A stretch of 12,469 nt of DNA from Acidimicrobiia bacterium (GCA_013043085.1 JABDOU010000406.1:1-12469); one strand, 5' to 3'. Positions 7,501 through 12,469 are shown, counted from the stretch's first letter. Notes: generated by a model from the sequence alone, not told the origin. Made by a program: numbers and translations.

Positions 7501-8888
7501 GTTGCCTCAAAGGGACCGCGCGGCAGTTCGGCATATGGGGCAGACCGGCGGATCATCGCGTAGAGGTCTTCGACGTTGCGGTCCTCGACCGCTACCGATG
7601 CGACGATCTGCTGGGCGAGCACATCGAGCGGATTGGCGGGGATGCGGGTCTCCTCTATAGAGCCGTCAAGCATTCGGTTGACGACCACCGCTGCCTCGAG
7701 AAGATCTCCCCGATGCTTCGGAAACACCGCGGCACGACTTGCGGCCCCCACTTGATGACCTGCTCGCCCTACCCGTTGCAGACCACTCGCGACCGAGGGC
7801 GGCGCCTCGACGAGGATCACCAGCTCAACTGCCTCCATGTCGATGCCAAGCTCGAGTGTTGCGGTGGCAACAACTGCAGGCAATTCGCCGCGTTTCAAGG
7901 CATCCTCGATCTCAAGGCGTTGGGACCTGGAAACAGATCCATGATGGGCTCTTGCTACCGGTTCCTCGGCCAGCTCGTTCAGCTGGTTCGCAATCCGTTC
8001 GGCCTGGCCGCGACTATTGCTGAAAACGATCGTGGATCGATGCTGGCGAATCAGCTCGAGAATGCGAGGGTACATGTGCGGCCAGATCGAACGACTGGGT
8101 TGGCGCTCGAGTTCATCGACCGGTCCCGCCGGACCGATGTCGGTCATGTCCGCGACTGGGATGGATATCTGCACAATCAGCGGCTTGTCTCGGGGCGCAT
8201 CGACCACAGTCACCGGACGGGCTACCCACCCGCTATCGCCGTGCTCCCCTCCGCCGAGAAACCGGGCGATCTCGCTGAGGGGTCGTTGTGTCGCAGAAAG
8301 ACCTATTCGCTGCGGGGGGTTGTCGACAATCTCTTCCAAACGCTCCAGCGAAAGAGCCAGGTGAGCACCCCGCTTGGTGCCGGCCATGGCATGTACCTCA
8401 TCAACAATCACGGTCTCGATCGACGTGAGAATCGAGCGTGCCTGCGAGGTCAGGAGGAGATACAGAGACTCCGGAGTGGTCAGCAAGATGTCCGGCGGCT
8501 TTCTCGCCATTCGACGCCGGTCCTCCTGGGGCGTGTCGCCGGTTCGAAGTGCGGTTGTGATCGGGGCTGTCTCTACACCAAGCCGGCCAGCAGCATTGGT
8601 GATGCCTGCGAGGGGTGACCGCAGGTTGCGTTCGATGTCATAGGCGAGGGCTTTCATCGGCGAGATGTAGAGGACGCGGCACCGATCGGAATCGTCGGGC
8701 ACCGGATCTGAGAGCAAGCGATCCACCGACCACAGAAACGCGGCCAGCGTTTTACCTGATCCGGTCGGAGCGTGAATGAGGGTATGTTCGCCGCGGCCTA
8801 TGGCTTCCCAACCGAGTTCCTGAGCCACTGTTGGTTCTCGAAACGTATTGGTAAACCAGGCGCGGGTTGCTGGGCCGAAGTGATCCAC
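4545..8888 (-). CDS. lhr: Lhr-family superfamily 2 ATP-dependent DNA helicase
   Basis: A 1447-residue ATP-driven 3'-5' single-strand DNA translocase/helicase of the long Lhr type, a DNA-repair enzyme. The first RecA-like domain has APTGSGKT (40-47, Walker A), DEVH (163-166, motif II) and SAT (198-200, motif III). The second has TATLELGID (342-350) and QRVGRAGH (371-378, motif VI). The Lhr-specific core follows, with PFWHGD around Trp575 (corresponding to the DNA-contacting Trp of mycobacterial Lhr, from memory) and PLWLQRRRAVDLLEVAKEFPT cut here as residues 757-776. A long C-terminal domain of about 600 residues has winged-helix-like segments; in E. coli this domain is reported to have uracil-DNA glycosylase activity. 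M. tuberculosis Lhr is about 1513 residues, so this is full length. The start is GTG at 8888 with no Shine-Dalgarno sequence, and TATTGT lies 7 nt upstream, which supports a leaderless start. The F420-type gene follows by 21 bp. Confidence 0.96.
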   Translation of the reverse strand: MDHFGPATRAWFTNTFREPTVAQELGWEAIGRGEHTLIHAPTGSGKTLAAFLWSVDRLLSDPVPDDSDRCRVLYISPMKALAYDIERNLRSPLAGITNAAGRLGVETAPITTALRTGDTPQEDRRRMARKPPDILLTTPESLYLLLTSQARSILTSIETVIVDEVHAMAGTKRGAHLALSLERLEEIVDNPPQRIGLSATQRPLSEIARFLGGGEHGDSGWVARPVTVVDAPRDKPLIVQISIPVADMTDIGPAGPVDELERQPSRSIWPHMYPRILELIRQHRSTIVFSNSRGQAERIANQLNELAEEPVARAHHGSVSRSQRLEIEDALKRGELPAVVATATLELGIDMEAVELVILVEAPPSVASGLQRVGRAGHQVGAASRAAVFPKHRGDLLEAAVVVNRMLDGSIEETRIPANPLDVLAQQIVASVAVEDRNVEDLYAMIRRSAPYAELPRGPFEATLDMLAGRYPSDAFSELRPRVVWNRVDGTLAARPGAKMLAVTNAGTIPDRGLYRVVSPEGGRVGELDEEMVYESRSGDTIILGSSAWQITEITQDRVVVVPAPPGSAAQLPFWHGDAMGRPLELGRAIGTFVREIGTLSQDRAVEVLESDFHLDAYAAANLAQYLAEEKEATGTLPTDRTVVVERFRDEIGDWRLVLLSPFGSRVHAPWAMAASTRMRNDLGLDVDTMWTDDGIIFRFPDSDEPPDSAPLFVPPDELEELVLSETANSALFTSRFRESAGRALLLPRRRPGQRTPLWLQRRRAVDLLEVAKEFPTFPIVLETYREVLQDYFDLDAVTGILGDIASRKIKVRDVETDGPSPFASSLMFDFIASYMYEYDAPLAERRAAALTLDRNLLSELMGEPELRQLLDTDAIHEVELALQWLSETRRANSAEGIRDLLLDVGPLDVDEIRARSSGLDDLDSVLDRLESEARIIKVSSRWAAIEDAARLRDALGYALPQGVPQAFLEPIADPLGDVVGRFARTHGPFTTGETAAALGLPVAVVAEVLARLEGRGQIEQGAFRPLGTKTEWVNREVLRRMRRRSLAKFRDELEPVEHHDLARFMLGWHGVGGGSNRIGRLHEIVTQLQGMPIPASILERDVLASRMEYRPDLLDQLMATGEVVWIGRGPLGTRDGRVALYFRDQVPLLHVPDLDDVPAGELHIRLRGHLRDRGASFFRDLYDAAGGGSPEEALIALWDLVWAGEVTNDTLAPLRAYGWGKARTRGGGRPRVPSAAPPSGSGRWYLVSSLLHDVAPTEAATARGTMLLERHGVVARSVIAGEGTPGGFTGLYPVFSAMEDIGKVRRGYFVEGLGGAQFAYPGVVDRLRLPGDDAIHVVAAADPANPYGAAVPWPETEGRPSRSAGAYVILVDGTLAVFVERGARRLISFTDDPNVMHQSAAGLRRLAARVKRLEIELINGNKAGDTALGAVLKEAGFRHSYKGLRA

Positions 8889-8895
8889 CGCCGAG

Positions 8896-8918
8896 ACAAT
8901 AGGTCACAACTGTGACAA
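8896..8918 (-). promoter_or_regulatory. DNA-damage (PafBC/RecA-independent type) promoter candidate for lhr
   Basis: The minus strand reads TTGTCACAG (8918-8910), 8 nt, then TATTGT (8901-8896). The known RecA-independent actinobacterial damage promoter is TTGTCRGTG-N8-TANNNT. The match is 7 of 9 in the upstream element, with exact N8 spacing and a fitting -10 box. Seven nt separate TATTGT from the GTG of lhr, so the transcript should start at about the start codon. The upstream element also forms part of a small inverted repeat, GTCACA-AC-TGTGAC (8903-8916 on the plus strand), which could instead be an operator. Confidence 0.5.
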
Positions 8919-8935
8919 AAGCGCAGGCGCCGAAA

Positions 8936-8951
8936 TAGGTCGATCGACCTA
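8936..8951. promoter_or_regulatory. Perfect 16-bp palindrome, candidate operator
   Basis: TAGGTCGATCGACCTA is self-complementary over all 16 bases. It lies in the 112-bp divergent gap between lhr and the repeat-protein gene, centred about 55 bp from either start codon. The eight bases AATAGGTC that open it (8934-8941) recur at 8898-8905 over the lhr -10 region, 36 bp away, as if a second half-site were present. This suggests a dimeric regulator controlling one or both genes. No regulator is identified. Confidence 0.45.
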
Positions 8952-9000
8952 GAGCGACCACACACGGTGTTCGGGTTCGGCGATACGCTGATACAGAGGG

Positions 9001-9681
9001 ATGAGCGACGAACTTTCTTATATCGCAGACACATCACACGCGGCCGTCGCGCGCCCGGATCAACCTGCCTCCGCTCGAGAGGCAATCCTGGCGGATGCAA
9101 CCGAAATGTGTGAGATCGCCTTCGGCCATGAGGTGGCGGGAGACCTCGAGTCCGCCAAGGTCTGGTACCGCAGAGCTGCCGAGCTGGGCGATACAACGGC
9201 TATGTGCGATCTGGCAACGATTTTTCTGATCGACGGCGATGTCGATAACGCGCTGGCGTGGTTCGACGTTGCGGCGACAGCCGGATCGAATGCAGCACGC
9301 TGCGAACTCGGAGGACTTCTGGAGAGGCTGGGCGAAGCGGAGCGCGCCAAGCGTGCCTATCAAGCGGCCGTCGACGAGTCGTATCCTGAGGCGATGCACT
9401 GGCTCGGGCGGATGCTCCTCGCTGAGGGCCAAACCGAAGCGGCAGTTGACCTGCTCAAAACCGCCGCCGATATGTACTGGAGTCCGTCGATGTACGAGCT
9501 CGGCAACTGGATGTTCGAACTGGATCGCGTTCGCGACGCCAAACACTGGTATCTCCGCGCCGCTTCAGAGGGACATTGCGAAGCGATGCTGGCTCTGGCC
9601 TCTGTGCTCGAGCGAATGGGCGACGACGAAAACGCCGCCGAATGGCGTCGCCACGCCGTGCAAGATCACAACCTGGCATGA
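9001..9681 (+). CDS. Sel1/TPR-like repeat protein, six exact 32-residue repeats
   Basis: A 226-residue soluble helical-repeat protein, probably a protein-protein interaction scaffold. After an N-terminal tail of about 32 residues, six repeats run without a gap: residues 33-64, 65-96, 97-128, 129-160, 161-192 and 193-224. Each has the pattern x-x-A-M-x-x-L, then G-(D/E)-x-x-x-A, then W-Y-x-x-A-A-x-x-G. Repeats 1, 2 and 3 carry Cys at the same place (37, 69, 101). The period is shorter than classical Sel1 (about 36) or TPR (34). No signal peptide or membrane segment is seen. The ATG at 9001 is the first possible start because an in-frame TGA ends at 8991; GAGGG lies directly against the ATG, closer than a normal ribosome site. 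It is divergent from lhr and convergent with the small membrane protein gene. Partner and function are unknown. Confidence 0.85.
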   Translation: MSDELSYIADTSHAAVARPDQPASAREAILADATEMCEIAFGHEVAGDLESAKVWYRRAAELGDTTAMCDLATIFLIDGDVDNALAWFDVAATAGSNAARCELGGLLERLGEAERAKRAYQAAVDESYPEAMHWLGRMLLAEGQTEAAVDLLKTAADMYWSPSMYELGNWMFELDRVRDAKHWYLRAASEGHCEAMLALASVLERMGDDENAAEWRRHAVQDHNLA

Positions 9682-9715
9682 AACCCGAGCGATCCTGAGC
9701 CGAACCGACTGCCCT

Positions 9716-9746
9716 GGTGACCCGCACCGACTAGAAACCGGGCACC
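9716..9746. terminator. Weak stem-loop between convergent genes, doubtful terminator
   Basis: In the 72-bp gap after the repeat-protein gene, GGTGACCCG (9716-9724) can pair with CGGGCACC (9739-9746) with one bulged base and a 14-nt loop. No T-run follows on either strand. It might end transcription of either convergent gene, but the evidence is thin. Confidence 0.2.
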
Positions 9747-9753
9747 GTAGCGC

Positions 9754-10026
9754 CTAGCGCCGTCGCTTGTTGCCTGAAAGCCAGCCTCCCGGATTGAACC
9801 CGCTTCGGTTCCATTGGCGATTGACGAGCCCAACGGATATCCAGAAGCAGGCTGCGACCAGGGCGATCGCAGCAATCAGCCATGCGATGGCAGCGAACCG
9901 GACGGCCCAACCGTTCGAGTCGCCGGTTGTTTCACCTGGCCACAACCAGAAACCGAGAGCAGTGAGGGCAGCGGCGGCCAGGAGCTGTCGTCCTGCGAGC
10001 CGAAAGACGTTGAGCGGTTCGTTCAC
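9754..10026 (-). CDS. Small two-helix membrane protein, translationally coupled to pepP
   Basis: A 90-residue protein that I do not recognise as a named family. Two hydrophobic segments lie at about residues 15-30 (LLAAAALTALGFWLW) and 42-68 (VRFAAIAWLIAAIALVAAC and on), followed by a basic tail ending GNKRRR, which predicts a cytoplasmic C-terminus. The start is GTG at 10026. Its bases overlap the pepP stop codon as GTGA (10026-10023), the classic arrangement for ribosome re-initiation, so it is almost certainly made from the pepP transcript. There is no independent Shine-Dalgarno sequence. No enzyme motif is visible. That it is real is supported by the coupling, the clear membrane profile and the tight packing against the convergent gene. 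Confidence 0.7.
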   Translation of the reverse strand: MNEPLNVFRLAGRQLLAAAALTALGFWLWPGETTGDSNGWAVRFAAIAWLIAAIALVAACFWISVGLVNRQWNRSGFNPGGWLSGNKRRR

Positions 10027-11468
10027 ACTATCGCCGGCACGGAAGAAGACTCGGAGCAGAGATGCTCGACGTCTTCGATGAGTCGAGGAAGCGCCGCCGT
10101 CATGTTCAGCGCACCGTCTCCGGTCATCAGGACATCGTCCTCGATGCGCACCCCGATTCCGAGCAGTTCTTGTGGTACGGCGTGGAGGACTCTGGGTGCG
10201 TCTGCCATGGCAGCCTCGCGTCGCGACCCTGCCTCTTCCGGGCCGAATTCGGCAATGTCATCTGCGATTGCTTGTTCGTCGTACGGAAACATCGTGAACT
10301 CAACCTCGGGTCGTTTCGGATCGATATAGACCCCGGGCTCGACCGTGAACGACATCCCCGGTTCCAGAGGCCGGCTACTTCCCTCCAACCGATATTTGCC
10401 CGCGTCGTGCACATCCAAGCCAAGCCAATGGCTTGTCCCGTGCATGAAGAATTCACGATAGAGACCCATCTCCAGGGTCTCCTCCGGAGATGTCGGCACC
10501 AGCCCCAACTCCGACAGACCTTCAGAAATGACACGAGTCGACGTGTCATGGACACTCTCGAGGGGCGCTCCGAGTACACAGGCCTCGAGCGACCGTACCT
10601 GGGCACTCAGCACAACTTCGTAGACCGCCCTCTGTGGTGCCGAGAATCTGCCATTTACCGGAAACGTTCTCGTGATGTCCGAGGAGAAGAATCCGAACTC
10701 GGCAGCTGCGTCGATGAGAAGAAGGTCTCCGGACTCCATCAGCCGTCGATTATCCGTGTAGTGGAGTATGCAGGCGTTCGGACCGGAAGCAACGATGGCC
10801 GGGTACCCATCGCGATTGGACCCATGGGAGCGGAAGACGTACTCCATGGCTGCCTGAACCTGATACTCGTGCATGCCCGGCTGGGCAAATCGCATCGCCT
10901 CAATATGTCCCTGGACCGAGATGTCACATGCTCTCCGCAGGAGCTCAGCCTCCGCATCCGTTTTGAACAAGCGCATCTCGGCGAGAATCGGACGCGGGTC
11001 CGCGATAGCTTCGGGTGATTGGAGACCGTTGCGTACCCTCGTCGCATTGGAAGCTGCCAGGCCGGCTCGAACCTCGTCTTCGTGGCGGGCACCCCACGGA
11101 AAGTACACCGTACGGTGTCCGCGCAGGTGAGATCTGATTCGCTTATTCAGTTCAGAAATGGGGTAGGCGGCGTCGGCGCCATAGTCGGCCATGGCACCCT
11201 CGGTTCCCGCCCGGTAACCATCCCAGATCTCTCGCTCGCGGTCCCTGGGCCGGACAAAGAGGACGTACCGTTCTGTTGGATGATCGGGGTCGAACACCGC
11301 AACGGCATCCGGTTCTTCGAATCCTGTCAAAAAGACGAAGTCGGAACTCTGGCGGAACGGATGAAGCACATCGTGATTTCGCTGCGATTCGGTCTCACCA
11401 GGAATGATGGCAACCGCATCGCCGATCAGCTTCATGAATTCGTCCCGCCGACGTTTGAACATGTCCAT
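10023..11468 (-). CDS. pepP: Xaa-Pro aminopeptidase (aminopeptidase P, M24B)
   Basis: A 481-residue dinuclear-metal (usually Mn) peptidase that removes an N-terminal residue preceding proline; cytoplasmic, used in peptide turnover. The N-terminal domain opens with MDMFKRRRDEF and contains HPFRQSSDFVFLTGF (36-50). The pita-bread domain supplies metal ligands Asp253, Asp264, His347, Glu377 and Glu443, with His343 in FMHGTSHWLGLDVHD and His354 completing the active site. The first four match the E. coli spacing (260, 271, 354, 383), but the last is about 43 residues later than expected, so there is an insertion between residues 378 and 442. The ATG at 11468 is chosen because AGGAG precedes it by 4 nt and the family N-terminus begins there; a second ATG at 11462 is also possible. 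The frame stays open to 12002, but that extension overlaps the LapA-like gene and has no homology I recognise. Confidence 0.94.
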   Translation of the reverse strand: MDMFKRRRDEFMKLIGDAVAIIPGETESQRNHDVLHPFRQSSDFVFLTGFEEPDAVAVFDPDHPTERYVLFVRPRDREREIWDGYRAGTEGAMADYGADAAYPISELNKRIRSHLRGHRTVYFPWGARHEDEVRAGLAASNATRVRNGLQSPEAIADPRPILAEMRLFKTDAEAELLRRACDISVQGHIEAMRFAQPGMHEYQVQAAMEYVFRSHGSNRDGYPAIVASGPNACILHYTDNRRLMESGDLLLIDAAAEFGFFSSDITRTFPVNGRFSAPQRAVYEVVLSAQVRSLEACVLGAPLESVHDTSTRVISEGLSELGLVPTSPEETLEMGLYREFFMHGTSHWLGLDVHDAGKYRLEGSSRPLEPGMSFTVEPGVYIDPKRPEVEFTMFPYDEQAIADDIAEFGPEEAGSRREAAMADAPRVLHAVPQELLGIGVRIEDDVLMTGDGALNMTAALPRLIEDVEHLCSESSSVPAIV

Positions 11469-11546
11469 GGCGCTCCTGATTTTCGACTGGCGGTCCGTAG
11501 ACCCTTCCAACTGTAGAGAACGATATCTGGGACTCGACAGATCAGC

Positions 11547-11552
11547 TAACTT
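11547..11552 (+). promoter_or_regulatory. Candidate -10 box for leaderless LapA-like transcript
   Basis: TAACTT, then GATAGGT (7 nt), then the ATG at 11560. The spacing is the same as at lhr and HMG-CoA lyase. No Shine-Dalgarno sequence at a normal distance and no clear -35 box are seen in the 91-bp gap shared with the divergent pepP gene. Confidence 0.45.
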
Positions 11553-11559
11553 GATAGGT

Positions 11560-11874
11560 ATGGATGAAACTTTTTCCGACAGCGTTCCAGAATTGACCGA
11601 CATCGTGACCGACGACGTCCGGGAGGCCGCCGAAAAGGGAGCTCGCAAAGGTGCCCGGCGCGGGCCAAGCGGCCTTCTGGCCATTGTCTCGTCAGTGCTC
11701 GGTGCGCTAATCGCGATTTTCGCGCTCCAGAACCTCGACAACGTGAGCGTGAAATTCCTGCCGTGGGACATCGAATTGCCCCTTGCGGCTGTCGTCGGTA
11801 TCACGTTCGTCATCGGGGCCCTGATCGGCTCATTACTCGGCTGGCGACGGAGGAGGACCAGGGCAAAGGTGTAG
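11560..11874 (+). CDS. LapA-domain-like (DUF1049) small membrane protein
   Basis: A 104-residue membrane protein with an acidic N-terminal tail (1-25), a basic stretch KGARKGARRG (26-35), a first membrane helix at about 38-57 ending IAIFALQNLDNVSVKFLPW, a second at about 73-94, and a basic tail GWRRRRTRAKV. The segment FALQN-x5-VKF-x-PW followed by a second helix and a basic end is the hallmark of the LapA/DUF1049 family, named for lipopolysaccharide assembly in E. coli. Similar proteins occur in Gram-positive actinobacteria without LPS, so the name should not be read as the function here. The start at 11560 fits the family N-terminus and the TAACTT box 7 nt upstream; the frame is open further upstream but without supporting signals. 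The next gene begins 3 bp after its stop codon, so the two form an operon. Confidence 0.78.
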   Translation: MDETFSDSVPELTDIVTDDVREAAEKGARKGARRGPSGLLAIVSSVLGALIAIFALQNLDNVSVKFLPWDIELPLAAVVGITFVIGALIGSLLGWRRRRTRAKV

Positions 11875-11877
11875 AGC

Positions 11878-12318
11878 ATGGACTCAATCGAGTTCGCTCT
11901 CGAACCCTGCGAGTACCGTAATTTCGGGAAGACGCTGGCTGTGATACCAATCATCAGTGGCGCTCCCCTGACCGAAGTGGTCCGCAAACTCTTTGGCAAC
12001 ATGCTCGGTCAACATGCAGGAGTGCAAACCGGAATTCGCGCCGAGGAAATTTCCAACTTCGGGCCCGGGTACTTTCTTGGGTTATCGAAACATCGCTTGT
12101 GGCGGAAGAAGTCAACGATTGGCGTATTGGCGTGTGGATGCGGCCTGACCGAGTGCTGGACGCTCGAGACCCCGTTGGTCGTATCTGACGTCACCGTGGA
12201 CTGGCCGTCTTTTACCCAACCCGATCGGCCTCGTCTCGACTACGGCGACCTCGGGACATTCAGCTTCGAGTACCAGCAATACGCCGCGGCCGTCAAGGAC
12301 CTCGAAGAACGGCTCTGA
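11878..12318 (+). CDS. Conserved protein of unknown function with CxC-x4-CW motif
   Basis: A 146-residue soluble protein with no assigned function. The central segment has Cys86, Cys88, Cys93 and Trp94 (LACGCGLTECW). The C-terminal half holds a distinctive W-x2-F-x-QP-x-RP-x2-DY-x3-G-x-F-x-F-x3-QY pattern (residues 109-135). I have seen this layout (CxC or CGE-x-x-CW followed by the F-QP-RP-DY block) in uncharacterised actinobacterial proteins, which makes it a real family, but I know no name for it. The three cysteines could bind a metal with a further ligand; this is inference. No signal peptide or membrane segment is seen. ATG at 11878 follows the LapA-like stop codon by 3 bp, with AAAGG about 8 nt upstream as a ribosome site. 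The gene ends 1 bp before the stop codon of the convergent surface-protein gene. Confidence 0.75.
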   Translation: MDSIEFALEPCEYRNFGKTLAVIPIISGAPLTEVVRKLFGNMLGQHAGVQTGIRAEEISNFGPGYFLGLSKHRLWRKKSTIGVLACGCGLTECWTLETPLVVSDVTVDWPSFTQPDRPRLDYGDLGTFSFEYQQYAAAVKDLEERL

Positions 12319-12319
12319 A

Positions 12320-12469
12320 CTACATAGTGTCCCGGCGGCGTGCGACAGCCGTAATGCGGAGCAGGAATAAACCCGCCACAACGGCGGCCACAGCACTTGG
12401 GAACGCCACATCACCCGCAATGCCCGTCGCCGGCAAGACATCAACCACAGGCGTGTCCTCGGTATCGAC
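12320..12469 (-). CDS. C-terminal end of an LPXTG-type sortase-anchored surface protein (partial)
   Basis: The minus-strand frame entering from the right edge encodes 49 residues and stops with TAG at 12322-12320. It has the three parts of a cell-wall sorting signal in order: LPATG at residues 12-16 of the visible part, a hydrophobic segment of roughly 24 residues (about 17-42), and a short basic tail, ARRRDTM. Sortase would cut between Thr and Gly and link the protein to the peptidoglycan precursor. The upstream VDTEDTPVVD stretch is acidic and proline-containing, like the linker found in such proteins. The main body lies outside the window, so its function is unknown. It implies a Gram-positive envelope and a sortase in this genome. 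It converges on the preceding gene with a 1-bp gap. Confidence 0.8.
   Translation of the reverse strand, partial: VDTEDTPVVDVLPATGIAGDVAFPSAVAAVVAGLFLLRITAVARRRDTM

Noticed and set aside
7713..8618. Plus-strand open frame of 301 codons
   Set aside because: It is antisense to the helicase domains of lhr, whose motifs are certain; its own translation shows no family features.
8903..8916. Inverted repeat GTCACA-AC-TGTGAC as a CRP/FNR-type site
   Set aside because: The half-sites face the wrong way for the TGTGA-N6-TCACA consensus, and the stretch is better explained as part of the damage-type promoter element.
9748..9761. Tandem TAGCGCC repeat
   Set aside because: Only two 7-bp copies, overlapping the stop codon of the small membrane protein; too short to mean anything.
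10062..11018. Plus-strand open frame of 318 codons
   Set aside because: It lies wholly antisense to pepP, with no recognisable domain and His/Arg/Cys-rich composition typical of a shadow frame in GC-rich DNA.
11469..12002. In-frame upstream extension of pepP by 178 residues
   Set aside because: It runs antisense through the LapA-like gene and into the next gene, has no family match I recognise, and AGGAG plus the family N-terminus place the start at 11468.
12112..12444. Minus-strand open frame of 110 codons
   Set aside because: It is antisense to the CxC-motif protein and out of frame with the LPATG tail, which has the better evidence.
1..12469. A novel defence, mobile or biosynthetic system
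   Set aside because: No nuclease cluster, toxin-antitoxin pair, integrase, transposase, direct-repeat array or modular enzyme is present; all sizeable genes are housekeeping or conserved small proteins.

Overview
This is an ordinary-looking, gene-dense chromosomal segment. It most likely comes from an actinobacterium; an uncultured Acidimicrobiia-like lineage is my best guess, and that is inference. The clues are a roughly 1450-residue actinobacterial-type Lhr helicase, a Nei-like glycosylase, a deazaflavin (F420)-type oxidoreductase, a DUF4395 membrane protein, an LPXTG-type cell-wall sorting signal at the right edge, and many genes that appear to lack a 5' leader. I see no tRNA, rRNA, CRISPR array, insertion sequence or phage gene.

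Left part (1-3318, all minus strand). aceK (isocitrate dehydrogenase kinase/phosphatase) is followed by a Nei/Fpg-family DNA glycosylase and then by HMG-CoA lyase, which runs off the left edge. AceK and HMG-CoA lyase both act around acetyl-CoA: the lyase ends leucine breakdown in acetyl-CoA and acetoacetate, and AceK sets the split between the TCA cycle and the glyoxylate shunt. AceK is best known from proteobacteria, so its presence here is notable.

Middle (3319-9000). A divergent 258-bp gap separates aceK from a plus-strand DUF4395 membrane protein. That gene overlaps tail to tail by 4 bp with a minus-strand F420-type oxidoreductase, and the large helicase gene lhr lies upstream of the oxidoreductase. 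The promoter of lhr carries a good match to the RecA-independent DNA-damage (PafBC-type) promoter pattern, placed so that the transcript would begin at about the GTG start codon. The 112-bp gap upstream of lhr also holds a perfect 16-bp palindrome, shared with the divergent gene for a repeat protein.

Right part (9001-12469). A plus-strand protein is built of six gapless 32-residue Sel1/TPR-like repeats. It converges on a minus-strand pair, Xaa-Pro aminopeptidase followed by a coupled small membrane protein (GTGA overlap). Divergent from the aminopeptidase are a LapA-domain-like membrane protein and, 3 bp after it, a conserved protein of unknown function with a Cys-x-Cys motif. The window ends with the last 49 residues of a minus-strand sortase-anchored surface protein (LPATG).

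A pattern runs through the whole window. Five of the ten genes with a visible start have a TANNNT hexamer exactly 6 or 7 nt upstream of the start codon and no Shine-Dalgarno sequence, as expected for leaderless transcripts. These genes (HMG-CoA lyase, nei, the F420-type oxidoreductase, lhr and the LapA-like gene) may therefore be transcribed individually even where they look like operon members.
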